The notes: generated by a model from the sequence alone, not told the origin. A DNA stretch of 64,000 bases from Sulfurimonas sp. (GCF_028714975.1 NZ_JAQTLH010000004.1:62001-126000), one strand, 5' to 3'; positions 33,025 to 42,372 are shown, counted from the stretch's first letter. Program-made: numbers and translations.

Positions 33025-35823
33025 ATGGCAAAGAAAAATAAGAAAAATTCAAAAATAAACCAAAAAATAAAACACTATTTTGACGATGACCCGTTTGATG
33101 TAGGGGTTGCGAGGGTCAGTTCGCAGACACTAAGCGAGCTTTTTACGACTCTTGGCATATACGATATCGACCAAAGCAAAGATATGCTTGTAAAAACGGC
33201 AAGAATGATGTGGAGTGAGGCGGATAATGATTTTCGCGCAGACATTTTAAAGTTTTTTGCGCATGAGGGCAAAATCTACAAATCTACGACTCCAAAAGAG
33301 TCAAATCCAGATAGAGAAGATAAGATAGATATGCTTATAGGCGAGTTGGATGTTAGCCACGAAGAGGCTGTATTGCTTCATGAAGCGTTTGCGGATGTAA
33401 GAAGCAAAAAAATCACCATCGAGAAGATGGAGTCTAAGCTTCGTCACATTCGATACAACCTAAAAAAAGAGCGGATTCAAAAGAGAGTTGACGGCGTTTT
33501 TGACATTGACGACTCTTTAGAGTTTAACGCCTCTCTTCATTATGTTCTTTACGGGCAAAATTTTCATAAGATACTCACGCTAAATACAAAAGCGTATGAG
33601 TATGACTACCTGCAAAGCGGTGATGAAGAGTTGCTTATAAAAGAGATATTGGAAGAAAAAGAGCGTGTTACGGAGAAAAAACAGCAGGAGATAGAGAGTT
33701 TTATAAAAAATCTATCAGATCCTCATCCGTATCTAACCCAAAAAGAGTTAGTAAGTGCGATTCGTGCAACGCCGCCAAAAACAAAGGTTTCATATCCGCT
33801 TTTAAAAGAGAGTATTCTTTTGGGCATTCTCTCCAAAGAGCTTGGCGAGATTGAACTTGAGCTTCATGATGAGGAGCTTTTGATTGCTTTTGAGCAGAGC
33901 TGTAAACTTCCCTATATAAACAAAGAGCAGCCTTACACTTTAGAACTGCATATTGAGCTAAACTCGCTCCTTGAGGATATTTGGAAGAGTAACAAACTTG
34001 ATTTTAGCCAAGTGATAAACGAATCCAAACAAGAGCATGAAGAGCAGTTTTTAAGTGATTTGGCATCTTTGGTTGAAGAGTGCGGCTCTTATGCGGCGCT
34101 GCTTCATCTAAGCCGTGAGGCACTGTATGCTAAAGTTTATGAAGTATTGCTTGAACTGTTGCCGACATCACTAAATATCTCGCCGAAAATTGCACGAAAA
34201 ACCGTTAAAAGATTTATACACTCTATCCAAGATGAGATAGTTAAAAAGCAGAGATATACCTTACTTGCTCGAACCATAAGAGATTTTAAAAACCTTTTTC
34301 CGCTTGCAAGAGATATGAGAAGAAAGCTCACTCTTCACATAGGACCGACAAACAGCGGAAAAACATATCAGGCTATGCAAAAGCTAAAAAGTGCGGATAC
34401 TGGGTACTATCTGGCACCGCTTAGACTCTTGGCGTTAGAGGGCTATGAGGATTTAAGGGATAGCGGTATAAACGCATCTTTGATTACGGGTGAAGAGCAG
34501 ATTTTAGATGAAGATGCAACTCACATAAGTTCGACTATCGAGATGGTAAATTTTGATGTCGATGTAGATGTCTGCGTAATCGATGAAGTTCAAATGCTAG
34601 ACGACCGTGACCGCGGTTGGGCGTGGGCAAACGCTATCATAGGCGCACCCGCAAAAGAAATTATAATGACCGGTTCACCGAACGCAAAAGAGGCTATTGT
34701 CGCACTTGCCGCATATTTGGGCGAAGAGCTGGAGATAATAGAGTTTGAGAGAAAAAATCCGCTTACCCTTTTGGAATCTCCTGTGCATGAAAAAGATGTA
34801 GAAGAGAGTACGGCAATCATTGCTTTTACCAGAAAAGATGTTTTAAAATTAAAACAAACATTCTCCAAATATTTCAGCGTTAGCGTTGTTTACGGAAATC
34901 TCTCTCCTGAGGTCAGACGCGAAGAGGCTAGAAGATTTAGAAGCGGCGAGACACAGATTTTGGTTGCTACCGATGCAATCGCAATGGGGTTAAATATGCC
35001 CATCAAAACCATACTCTTCTCAAAAGCCGAGAAGTTTGACGGTGTAAACGACAGAAGCCTGCTGCCGAGTGAAATTCATCAGATTTCGGGTCGTGCGGGA
35101 AGATACGGTTTGCATGAAAACGGATATGTCGGCGCTTTAAGCGCTGATGTTTTGAGCATAATAAAAAAGAATTTTCACAAAGAGGCAAAAACTATAACTA
35201 TCCCTTTTAAAGTGATGGCAAACCTCGATCACATCAAGCTTGTGGGAAGCATACTAGAAGAGAAGTCGCTGCATGAGATTTTAAAGTTTTTCGTAAAAAA
35301 TATGGAATTTGACGGTCCGTTTGTGGCAACAAACTTAGATGATATGCTAGAGGCATCTATTTTAGTTGACGGTTATGATTTGGATTTAACTACAAAGTAT
35401 CATCTGGCATGTGCGCCGCTGACCCTAAAATCTCCATATATCACTGCAGCTTATGAGAGTTACTTGATGGCGTTGGAGAAAAAAATGCCCGTAACATATA
35501 CAACTCCGCCGCTTATGGGAAGCTATGCACAAACAACCGATGAACTGCTCCGCGCAGAAGATATGGTAAAAGAGATTTCGCTCTATCTATGGCTAAGTTA
35601 TAGATTTGGCGACTACTTTGTAGATGCGCAAAGAGCAAGAGCATCAAGAGGGATTTTAAACAAATTTATAGAAAATTCGCTTCAACAGGGTCAACTTGCA
35701 ACAAAATGCAGAATGTGCGCCGCACCGCTCCCGCCAAACTCGCCCTACGGCATTTGTCAGGCATGTTTTAAGAAAAACTATGCAGGACGCGGGGTGAGTA
35801 ATAGAGGGTATAGAAAGAACTAA
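33025..35823 (+). CDS. SUV3-like RNA helicase
   Basis: The helicase core matches the mitochondrial SUV3 family: Walker A in IGPTNSGKTYQAM (about residue 440), APLRLLALE, DEVQM in place of DEAD/DExH (about 518), ATDAIAMGLNM, and ISGRAGRYG (about 687), with the SUV3-type C-terminal region after it. Unlike SUV3 there is a ~430-residue N-terminal extension rich in charged helices. The C-terminus has a four-cysteine motif, CRMC then CQAC (about 893-912), probably zinc-binding. Likely acts in RNA decay; partners unknown. Confidence 0.85.
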   Translation: MAKKNKKNSKINQKIKHYFDDDPFDVGVARVSSQTLSELFTTLGIYDIDQSKDMLVKTARMMWSEADNDFRADILKFFAHEGKIYKSTTPKESNPDREDKIDMLIGELDVSHEEAVLLHEAFADVRSKKITIEKMESKLRHIRYNLKKERIQKRVDGVFDIDDSLEFNASLHYVLYGQNFHKILTLNTKAYEYDYLQSGDEELLIKEILEEKERVTEKKQQEIESFIKNLSDPHPYLTQKELVSAIRATPPKTKVSYPLLKESILLGILSKELGEIELELHDEELLIAFEQSCKLPYINKEQPYTLELHIELNSLLEDIWKSNKLDFSQVINESKQEHEEQFLSDLASLVEECGSYAALLHLSREALYAKVYEVLLELLPTSLNISPKIARKTVKRFIHSIQDEIVKKQRYTLLARTIRDFKNLFPLARDMRRKLTLHIGPTNSGKTYQAMQKLKSADTGYYLAPLRLLALEGYEDLRDSGINASLITGEEQILDEDATHISSTIEMVNFDVDVDVCVIDEVQMLDDRDRGWAWANAIIGAPAKEIIMTGSPNAKEAIVALAAYLGEELEIIEFERKNPLTLLESPVHEKDVEESTAIIAFTRKDVLKLKQTFSKYFSVSVVYGNLSPEVRREEARRFRSGETQILVATDAIAMGLNMPIKTILFSKAEKFDGVNDRSLLPSEIHQISGRAGRYGLHENGYVGALSADVLSIIKKNFHKEAKTITIPFKVMANLDHIKLVGSILEEKSLHEILKFFVKNMEFDGPFVATNLDDMLEASILVDGYDLDLTTKYHLACAPLTLKSPYITAAYESYLMALEKKMPVTYTTPPLMGSYAQTTDELLRAEDMVKEISLYLWLSYRFGDYFVDAQRARASRGILNKFIENSLQQGQLATKCRMCAAPLPPNSPYGICQACFKKNYAGRGVSNRGYRKN

Positions 35824-35910
35824 GTTGTTTATGACAAAATGCAATATTTTTTGTTAATACTTATTATAGATAATATCTTTAGATAAATTTAGTTATGTTT
35901 GAGTATACCA

Positions 35911-36480
35911 ATGATAGAAAAAGAGCTTATTCATATGCTAGTCAACCACAAATTTTTAAACTCTTATCCGCTTGTAGGTAAAAAGATACTTATCATCGGC
36001 ACATTCAACCCCGATGTGCCTTGCAATAAAGCAGAATTTTTTTACGGCAGAGCTCAAAACCATTTTTGGGATCTGCTTCCCTCCATGTTTGGCAAAGAGA
36101 GCTTCAAGGGTAATGTACAAAAACAAAAAGAGTTTTTAGAAACATACGACATCGAGCTAAGCGATTTGATACTTTTGGTTAATCTAAATGAAGCCGATAT
36201 CTGCAACTACGGCGATGACAAACTAAAAGATGTCAAGGAGTACAACACGGACAATATTTTAGAGATTTTGAAAAAAGGCAAGACAAAAGAGGTCTATTTT
36301 ACGAGAAAATCATTTGATAAAAGTGTAGAAAATATAAAAACCGAGATATATAAAATCAAAGATTTTTGTGATAAAAACAGCATAAAATTTAGATTTTTAC
36401 CTACGCCTGCGCGCTTTGCTGTGAGTGAGAATAAGCGTCAAGAGTGGCGAGAGTGTTTTAGCTCCCGACCCTTTTTATAA
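35911..36480 (+). CDS. uracil-DNA glycosylase superfamily protein (MUG/HDG-like)
   Basis: Motif A reads LIIGTFNPDVP, followed by FFYGRAQNHFWDLLPSMFG, the same order as the GxxPS/GINPG and YYxHPRNxFW segments in MUG and hypoxanthine-DNA glycosylases. The C-terminal motif FLPTPARFA matches the LPSxSP loop. Base-excision repair of deaminated bases is plausible. ATG 35911 is preferred; TTG 35899 is four codons earlier and neither has a clear ribosome site. The 3' end overlaps the convergent degenerate GGDEF gene by 23 bases. Confidence 0.65.
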   Translation: MIEKELIHMLVNHKFLNSYPLVGKKILIIGTFNPDVPCNKAEFFYGRAQNHFWDLLPSMFGKESFKGNVQKQKEFLETYDIELSDLILLVNLNEADICNYGDDKLKDVKEYNTDNILEILKKGKTKEVYFTRKSFDKSVENIKTEIYKIKDFCDKNSIKFRFLPTPARFAVSENKRQEWRECFSSRPFL

Positions 36481-37267
36481 ATGTTTTTATGCTTTCGCCG
36501 TCATTTTGAACGATTAGAGTAAAGTCGTACTCTACCCCTTTAATCTCCGCGCTTTTGGAAATAGCATCCAGTTTTTTTAGCATGATTTGTGCATTTTTTA
36601 CGGTATCGACAAGATAGATAAGTAAAAAAGTATCGTCACTCCAGCGAATAAGCATATCATCTTGGCGGGTAATGCTTTTAAAACGAGTCGCCAAAGCCTT
36701 TAGAGCACTCTCATCATCTCTAAGGTTAGAACCGTCTTTTTTACTCACTTGAATTAAAACGGCACTCATTATCTTTTCATTGAAAACGGCTGCATCTTGG
36801 TAGCTTTGCGCTATTTGCAAAAAGTAATTTCTGGCATAGGCACCGCTTTTTGCATCAATGTTTGCACGGTTTTCAATCATAATGCGTTTAATCAAAGTTT
36901 GTGTTATGTCCGTAAACACGACAATAATATACTCTTCTATTTTATTGATTCCAACGGAAAAAGCGTGCGGTTCATAGTTTGGCGTCATCATGCTCACAAC
37001 TCTCTCAATCTCCGGCAGTTCCAAGACAGTATCAAACCAACTGCTGCTGCCATTGATTTTATCCGCATGAAAGTAAGATGGGTGCGGAACAAAATTGCTA
37101 ACAAACGAGCCAAATTCCGATTTATACTGCTCCAAAGATGAAACTGAAAAAAATTCTTTAAAAGCTCCGTTTACCAAAATAGGCTCATCATTATAAAAAA
37201 TAATAATCAAATCTTTTTGAGAATCTACGACACTTTGAATAATGGCTAAGCTAACATCTTCTCTCAT
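36458..37267 (-). CDS. PAS-like plus degenerate GGDEF domain protein
   Basis: The first ~115 residues resemble a PAS domain (DLIIIFYNDEPILVNGAFKEFF then FTDITQTLIKR). The second half follows a GGDEF domain: DAKSGAYARNYFLQ, then ALATRFKSITRQDDMLIRWSDDTFLLIYL, where RYGGDEFLLI is expected. GGDEF is replaced by WSDDTF, removing the catalytic glycine pair and Glu. The C-terminal TLIVQNDGESIKTFIKRV is shortened. It is likely a non-catalytic sensor. Convergent with the UDG-like gene. Confidence 0.7.
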   Translation of the reverse strand: MREDVSLAIIQSVVDSQKDLIIIFYNDEPILVNGAFKEFFSVSSLEQYKSEFGSFVSNFVPHPSYFHADKINGSSSWFDTVLELPEIERVVSMMTPNYEPHAFSVGINKIEEYIIVVFTDITQTLIKRIMIENRANIDAKSGAYARNYFLQIAQSYQDAAVFNEKIMSAVLIQVSKKDGSNLRDDESALKALATRFKSITRQDDMLIRWSDDTFLLIYLVDTVKNAQIMLKKLDAISKSAEIKGVEYDFTLIVQNDGESIKTFIKRVGS

Positions 37268-37300
37268 GAAGCGCTCCTATATGATTTTAATTTTAAATAC

Positions 37301-37822
37301 TCAGCAACTTTGATTCCACTCATCTATCTTGCCTTTTATATCCATTTGTGTCATATAGAGCCTCAAATCAAACTCTACCTGATGATAAGAGGGTTGCATA
37401 TATAGGCAGAGATTGTAAAATGCTTTGTTATGCTCTTTTTCTCTAAAGTGCGCCAACTCATGCACGACTATCATCTCTAAAAATTCTTGCGGCACGCTTT
37501 TAAACATTGAAGCTATGCGAATCTCATTTTTGCTTTTGAGCTTTGAGCCTTGGACTCTTGAGATAAAATGGTGAGTGCCTAAAGCATTGTGAATAACATT
37601 TATTTTGCCGTCATAAAGAACTTTGCTTAAAGTCGGCGCATTTTTCATATGAGAGTTTTTTAGTTCATTTACATAGGTAAAAAGCGCTTTGTCTGTTTTT
37701 ACGGTATGCAAATTTGGATATCTGTTTTTAAGGTGCTGGGCTAATTTATCTTGTTTTATCAGCTCTAACACCTGTTTTTTTGTAGCTTCCGAGTAATGTA
37801 GCAGATATTTTAAAGAATCCAA
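37301..37822 (-). CDS. YgjP-like (M48/DUF45) metal-dependent hydrolase
   Basis: The zinc-binding HELAHFREKEHNKAFYNL segment (HExxH with downstream His) lies near residue 120 and matches the YgjP/WLM metallopeptidase-like group. The N-terminal half, with RYPNLHTVKTDKALFTYVN, has no clear family. 173 residues. Its start overlaps the end of dbpA by 13 bases, suggesting co-translation. Substrate unknown. Confidence 0.78.
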   Translation of the reverse strand: MDSLKYLLHYSEATKKQVLELIKQDKLAQHLKNRYPNLHTVKTDKALFTYVNELKNSHMKNAPTLSKVLYDGKINVIHNALGTHHFISRVQGSKLKSKNEIRIASMFKSVPQEFLEMIVVHELAHFREKEHNKAFYNLCLYMQPSYHQVEFDLRLYMTQMDIKGKIDEWNQSC

Positions 37823-39180
37823 ACCGAAAACTTCTTCCCTTTGATTTTTCCGTTTTTTAGCTTCTCGTGAGCCTCATCTATTTTACGGGCTTCGATGGCT
37901 ACATAGCTCTGTTTGTCGTAGATATCTATCTTCCCGATAGAACTTCCGCTTAGTCCTGCTTCACCGGTTAATGCACCAAGTAAATCTCCTGCACGGACTT
38001 TATCTTTTTTACCGCCCTCAATAACCAGCGTGATATTTTGCGGTTTCATCTCAAAACCGTTTACAACTTTTAAAGACTCGGGATCTTCAAAAAGACGGCT
38101 CTCGTTTTTGTACTCATCAGCTTTGTCCGCTTCATACGGACTTATAAGAGTAAACGCCAAACCTTCCATGCCGGCTCTTGCAGTTCTGCCTATGCGGTGA
38201 GTGTAGGTCTCTTCAGAGTGAGGCAGGTCATAGTTTATAACCATGGATAGCTCTTTTATGTCAAGCCCGCGTGCTGCAACATCGGTTGCCACTAACACGG
38301 GGCAACTTTTGTTAGCAAACTGGACTAACACATCGTTTCTCTCATACTGCTCCAAATCGCCGTGAATAGCGAGTGCATCAATCCTATTTTTTTGCAAAGT
38401 ATCTGCAATCTCCGCAACTTCCGCTTTTGTGTTAGCAAAAACTATAACATTTTCAGGTTTAAAATTGCTCAAAATATTTATAACAGTTTTTAATTTTTGA
38501 GAGTTTTGCACCTCGTAGAAACGCTCTGTTATCTTGTTGGCAACTTCTGTTGAGGTTGTTTTTACATTTAGAGCATCTTTTTGTATAGAAGCGCTGATAC
38601 CCATTATCTCATCCGTATAAGTTGCAGAGAAAAGAAGCGTTTGTCTCGTCTTTGGAACAAAGCCCAAAACCTCGTTTATCTCTTCGCTAAAACCCATATC
38701 TAACATTCTGTCCGCTTCGTCAAGCACGAGCATATCGACATCTTCAAGAGATAGTGTCTCTTTTTTGAGGTGTTTTAAAATCCGCCCCGGAGTACCTACT
38801 ATGATGTGCGCACCGTGGCGAAGCGAGCCGAGTTGCGGACCAAAAGCAGTTCCGCCGCATAGAGTTAAAATCTTTATGTTGTGTGAAAATCTAGCAAGCA
38901 TTCTCAGCTCTTTTGCCACCTGATCTGCAAGTTCACGAGTCGGGCAGAGTATGAGTGACTGGACTCTGAACTTTTTAACTTGGAGTTTATGAAGCAGACC
39001 TATGCCAAATGCGGCTGTTTTACCGCTTCCTGTTTTTGCCTGAGCGATTACATCTCTGCCCTCAAGTATAAACGGCAAGCTCTCCTCTTGAATCGGTGTC
39101 ATCTCTTTATAACCTATCTCATTTAGGTTATGAAGCATCTCTTTGCTAAGAGGAAGGTTTGAAAAATCTTTTTTATTCAT
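37810..39180 (-). CDS. dbpA: ATP-dependent RNA helicase DbpA
   Basis: A DEAD-box helicase with all motifs ([43 protein letters not shown]) and the C-terminal RNA-binding domain of DbpA/YxiN: ITLVIEGGKKDKVRAGDLLG, AGLSGSSIGKIDIYDKQSYV and GKKFSVWIL. That domain targets hairpin 92 of 23S rRNA in 50S assembly. Length 456 fits. It shares its start with the end of ywbE and overlaps ygjP-like, so three - strand genes are linked. Confidence 0.95.
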   Translation of the reverse strand: MNKKDFSNLPLSKEMLHNLNEIGYKEMTPIQEESLPFILEGRDVIAQAKTGSGKTAAFGIGLLHKLQVKKFRVQSLILCPTRELADQVAKELRMLARFSHNIKILTLCGGTAFGPQLGSLRHGAHIIVGTPGRILKHLKKETLSLEDVDMLVLDEADRMLDMGFSEEINEVLGFVPKTRQTLLFSATYTDEIMGISASIQKDALNVKTTSTEVANKITERFYEVQNSQKLKTVINILSNFKPENVIVFANTKAEVAEIADTLQKNRIDALAIHGDLEQYERNDVLVQFANKSCPVLVATDVAARGLDIKELSMVINYDLPHSEETYTHRIGRTARAGMEGLAFTLISPYEADKADEYKNESRLFEDPESLKVVNGFEMKPQNITLVIEGGKKDKVRAGDLLGALTGEAGLSGSSIGKIDIYDKQSYVAIEARKIDEAHEKLKNGKIKGKKFSVWIL

Positions 39181-39371
39181 TAGTATATTTCCTTTACTCG
39201 TCCGACTTCACGATTCATAAGGCGGACTTTAATGCCGTGAGGATGCGTTGCAGATGAGGTTAAAATGTCGCGGACTATTCCATGTGTAAGTCGTCCGCTT
39301 GCCTGATCTTCTTTGAGTACAATCGCCACATTCATACCGCTTTTTATATTTGCTCTTTTTGTGCCGCCCAT
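39180..39371 (-). CDS. ywbE: YwbE-family protein
   Basis: A 63-residue protein matching YwbE: NIKSGMNVAIVLKEDQASGR, LTHGIVRDILTSSATHPHGI and KVRLMNREVGRVKEI. The family has an unknown function and a small beta-barrel-like pattern. Its stop overlaps the dbpA ATG by one base (TAATG), a typical coupled arrangement; a role alongside the rRNA helicase is possible but unproven. Confidence 0.9.
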   Translation of the reverse strand: MGGTKRANIKSGMNVAIVLKEDQASGRLTHGIVRDILTSSATHPHGIKVRLMNREVGRVKEIY

Positions 39372-39459
39372 CTTTTGTCCTCTAAATTATATATGTAATT
39401 ATAGCTATTTTCCTCGTTATGTTAAAATACATTAAAAATTTGCAAAAAAAGGAGAATTT

Positions 39460-39666
39460 ATGGAAGAAACAATCGAGGATTTAGAAGAGGAGCTGCAAAA
39501 AGCACTCACCCAAATAGACACAATAGCGGTAAAAGTTCAACTAAAAGAGATTGGTACATTTGAGGGCTTTATGGAAAGCGAAAAATATAAAAATAGAGTT
39601 GTCGAGATAGGCTACAAACTAAAAGAGTTGGGTGTAGATATAACAACTATGCCGGAGTATAATTAA
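39460..39666 (+). CDS. small acidic helical protein, unknown
   Basis: 68 residues, no cysteines; the first ~30 residues are strongly acidic (TIEDLEEELQKALTQI) and probably form a coiled coil. The rest is also helical with KELGVDITTMPEYN at the end. AAAAAAGGAG is a strong ribosome site, supporting translation. Its TAA stop shares bases with the FlhX stop on the other strand (TTAA at 39663-39666). No family recognised. Confidence 0.7.
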   Translation: MEETIEDLEEELQKALTQIDTIAVKVQLKEIGTFEGFMESEKYKNRVVEIGYKLKELGVDITTMPEYN

Positions 39667-39920
39667 CTCACCTCTTTTTTTGTTATCTTGTATATAAAGC
39701 TAAATACTTCCGCAACTGCTTTGTAGAGTGCTTGCGGAACTTCTTTGTCCAACTCTACTTTTGAGAGAAGTTCGATGAGGTCTTCATCTTTTCTTATAGG
39801 TAAGTTGTGAAGCTCGGCTATTTTTATGATGTTTTCAGCGGTGTTTCCCTGCCCCTTTGCAACAACTCTGGGAGCATTTTCTTTATCTTTGTCATATCTA
39901 AGAGCAACGGCTTTTTTCAT
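39663..39920 (-). CDS. flhX: FlhX (FlhB cytoplasmic-domain homologue)
   Basis: An 85-residue protein matching the C-terminal part of the FlhB export switch: KKAVALRYDKDKENAPRVVA, then KGQGNTAENIIKIAELHNLPI and LVELD-like KVELDKEVPQALYKAVAEVF. FlhX-like proteins in Helicobacter can substitute for the cleaved part of FlhB. It starts inside the end of the FliK-like gene (4-base overlap), implying the two act together at the export gate. Confidence 0.9.
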   Translation of the reverse strand: MKKAVALRYDKDKENAPRVVAKGQGNTAENIIKIAELHNLPIRKDEDLIELLSKVELDKEVPQALYKAVAEVFSFIYKITKKEVS

Positions 39921-41188
39921 GCTTTTACCTCAAATCCCAAATCAATATGATTATAACTGCTCTCATAGGGTGAATTTTTTTTGAGTGTATCAAAAATGCG
40001 TATTTCTTTTGGCGTGATTTGCGACTCTATAAGAGCTGAGCGAAGAAGAGAGATATTTTCTTTTACAATATTTTTAAATTCACTGTTATCCGAGTAGATG
40101 TGAATGTTGATTTGATTTTCTTCATAAAGAGCCAATTTTAGTTTTAACTCTCCGTACTCTTTTAGTTTTAGGTCGATATCGCAATAAAACCTATCCTCTT
40201 TGTCTTTTTTAATGTTGATATTTCCCTCTTCAAGGCTATCCCAAGAAAAAGGCAGATAGAGAGACGATGAGTTTGAGAGATGCGAAAGCAGTTGATAGTA
40301 ATCTATTTGAAGAGATAATTTATCTACAAGTTTTAACAATTCACCCTGATTTGGATGTGAAGAGTTGGCAATTTCTTCACCCGCTTTTAGCAAAATCGAC
40401 TTCAAATCCTCAGATAAAATCTCTTTGACGCTCTCATGCGTTGCTAGCTTTTGTGGATTTTTAAACGGAGCCAATTTAGATGTGATTGTAGCCGTCTCTT
40501 TTAAAAAAATAGCCTCAGCTTTTGATGTTTTTGTAGTTTGTTGCAGTGTCTCTTCAACTTTCGATAAAACTCTCTCAACCCCTTTTGCCAGCTCCTTTAG
40601 AGCCGCCGAATCATCTTTTGGGGTTTGCAGAAGTGCCGTATTTGAAGCATCTCTTAAAATCGGATTTGCTAGCAGTTCTTTGATATTTTGGCTCAATAAT
40701 TTTGCATTAGGCGTATCGATTTTTGCAATATTTTTCTCAAGAGATACCAGCAAATTTTTTAACTCTACTTGTGGATTTTGCACATTTTTGAGTTTTGATT
40801 CTAAAAAAACACCCGAATTTTGAATTTTCTCTTTTAAAAGAGGCTCACTAAGCTCTTTAATATCTATAAGAAAATTTTTTAGCGTCGTCTCAATGGGAAG
40901 AGGATTTTTCTCGGATTTTAGAGTGTTTAGCAAATCTTTTACGGTACTAGTGACATTTCCGAGATCTTTAAGCGTAGGGTTATTTTTTGCAAGTTCTAAA
41001 AGAGTTTTATCTCCCTGTGAACTCTGCGCACTGCCTTGAAGTAGAGAGCTTAGTATGGACTTGAGGTCTTTGTCTTTTGAAATCGTCTCAATCTCGCTAG
41101 GAGATGCCTCTTTTAAAACTAACGCTAACGCTTTGTTAGTGTTTGGCACGATAATATCAAGCTGCTTGTTAAGTGATAAATTAATCAT
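39917..41188 (-). CDS. FliK-like hook-length control protein, paired with FlhX
   Basis: A 423-residue protein with a helical, Ser/Lys/Asn-rich N-terminal 280 residues and a C-terminal region that resembles a Flg_hook domain: LPFSWDSLEEGNINI, DIDLKLKEYGELKLKLALY, NQINIHIYSDNSEFKNIV and ISLLRSALIESQI. FliK C-domains bind FlhB, so the overlap with FlhX is telling. A -10-like TATACT ends nine bases before the ATG. It is distinct from the fliK at 17855. The identification as FliK-like rests on this C-terminal pattern. Confidence 0.7.
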   Translation of the reverse strand: MINLSLNKQLDIIVPNTNKALALVLKEASPSEIETISKDKDLKSILSSLLQGSAQSSQGDKTLLELAKNNPTLKDLGNVTSTVKDLLNTLKSEKNPLPIETTLKNFLIDIKELSEPLLKEKIQNSGVFLESKLKNVQNPQVELKNLLVSLEKNIAKIDTPNAKLLSQNIKELLANPILRDASNTALLQTPKDDSAALKELAKGVERVLSKVEETLQQTTKTSKAEAIFLKETATITSKLAPFKNPQKLATHESVKEILSEDLKSILLKAGEEIANSSHPNQGELLKLVDKLSLQIDYYQLLSHLSNSSSLYLPFSWDSLEEGNINIKKDKEDRFYCDIDLKLKEYGELKLKLALYEENQINIHIYSDNSEFKNIVKENISLLRSALIESQITPKEIRIFDTLKKNSPYESSYNHIDLGFEVKA

Positions 41189-41190
41189 AT

Positions 41191-42372
41191 TTAAAGTATA
41201 TCATTTTTTATTCTCAGCTCAAACTTCTTTCTAAACAAGAACAGAAGCAGTGCCAATGTTATTGCAAAGAGCGAGGCGATGAAGAACGGTAGGCTAGCAC
41301 CGTATCTGTCCCACAGCCAACCGCTAAGAACAAGTGAAATAAATGTACTCACTCCAACGGCAGTATAGTAAACGCCGTAAGCTGTCGCCTTTAGTTCAGT
41401 CGGTGTCGTGTCGGATATGACTGCTTTTGCGAGCGCATTGAAACCCCCTGCAAAAAAACCGTAAATCCCAAACCCAAGCCACGCTCCTAAAACACCTCCT
41501 GAAGCCATTGCTAATGCACCTAAACCAAATGCCGCATAAACCGCCGATAGTAGCGTTGCTTTTCCGTACTTATCCGCCATTTTCCCAATCGGTATAGCAA
41601 ATATGGATAAAATAAGATTGTAAAATGTGTATGCAAGCGGTATCATCGCAAGCGCCATGCCGTTATCTGATGCTTTTAAAATCATAAACGAGTAGTTCAT
41701 TGCAAAAAGGCTAAAGAGACTCTGAAATCCAACCAGCCAATAAAAAGGCGAGCTAAGAGCAGACGGTCGAAATCTGCTTATAGGAGCCGGAGCAAAAGGA
41801 GTGTCGGTAACAAAAAGAACAAGAATAATCAGAGAAATAACGCCCGGAATGAGGCTTAACGCAAATACCGTGCGAAATGAAGCTTCACTCTCCCCCAGAT
41901 AGTACAACAGCCCAAAAGCGCTCAAGCTTCCCGCAACGGCTCCTGCACTGTCCATCATTTTGTGAAAACCAAAGACAAAACCGCTGACCTCTTTGGGGGT
42001 CGAGTGGCTGATAAGCGCATCGCGCGGAGCGGAGCGGATACCCTTTCCTACTCTGTCTGCTATGCGAATAGTTGCAATCATCGCAGCACTTTGGGCAAAA
42101 AAAGCAAAAGGTTTGATGAGGTTTGAGAGTCCATATCCAAATACGGTAAGCCCTTTTCGTTTTCCAAGTCTGTCCGAGTAAAAACCGCTAAGCGCAATCA
42201 AAAGTGCAACACCAAGCTCCGCAACTCCTTCAATAAACCCTATCTCACCCTTAGTAGCGTGAAGAAAACGATCAAGAAAAATAGGCAGAAGCGGAAGAAT
42301 CATCTCGGTTGAAAAGTCTGTAAAAAAGCTGTTAGCGCCAAGAGCAACTATGTTTTTGTTAAGTGCGGACAC
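41191..42372 (-). CDS. MFS transporter
   Basis: A 393-residue protein with about 12 hydrophobic segments and the MFS loop 2-3 signature GFYSDRLGKRKG and its repeat in the second half GKMADKYGKATLL. The family signature around KGIRSAPRDALI suggests the drug/sugar-efflux-like MFS group present in many proteobacteria. Substrate unknown. Its stop lies two bases before the FliK-like start, so it may share transcription. Confidence 0.9.
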   Translation of the reverse strand: MSALNKNIVALGANSFFTDFSTEMILPLLPIFLDRFLHATKGEIGFIEGVAELGVALLIALSGFYSDRLGKRKGLTVFGYGLSNLIKPFAFFAQSAAMIATIRIADRVGKGIRSAPRDALISHSTPKEVSGFVFGFHKMMDSAGAVAGSLSAFGLLYYLGESEASFRTVFALSLIPGVISLIILVLFVTDTPFAPAPISRFRPSALSSPFYWLVGFQSLFSLFAMNYSFMILKASDNGMALAMIPLAYTFYNLILSIFAIPIGKMADKYGKATLLSAVYAAFGLGALAMASGGVLGAWLGFGIYGFFAGGFNALAKAVISDTTPTELKATAYGVYYTAVGVSTFISLVLSGWLWDRYGASLPFFIASLFAITLALLLFLFRKKFELRIKNDIL

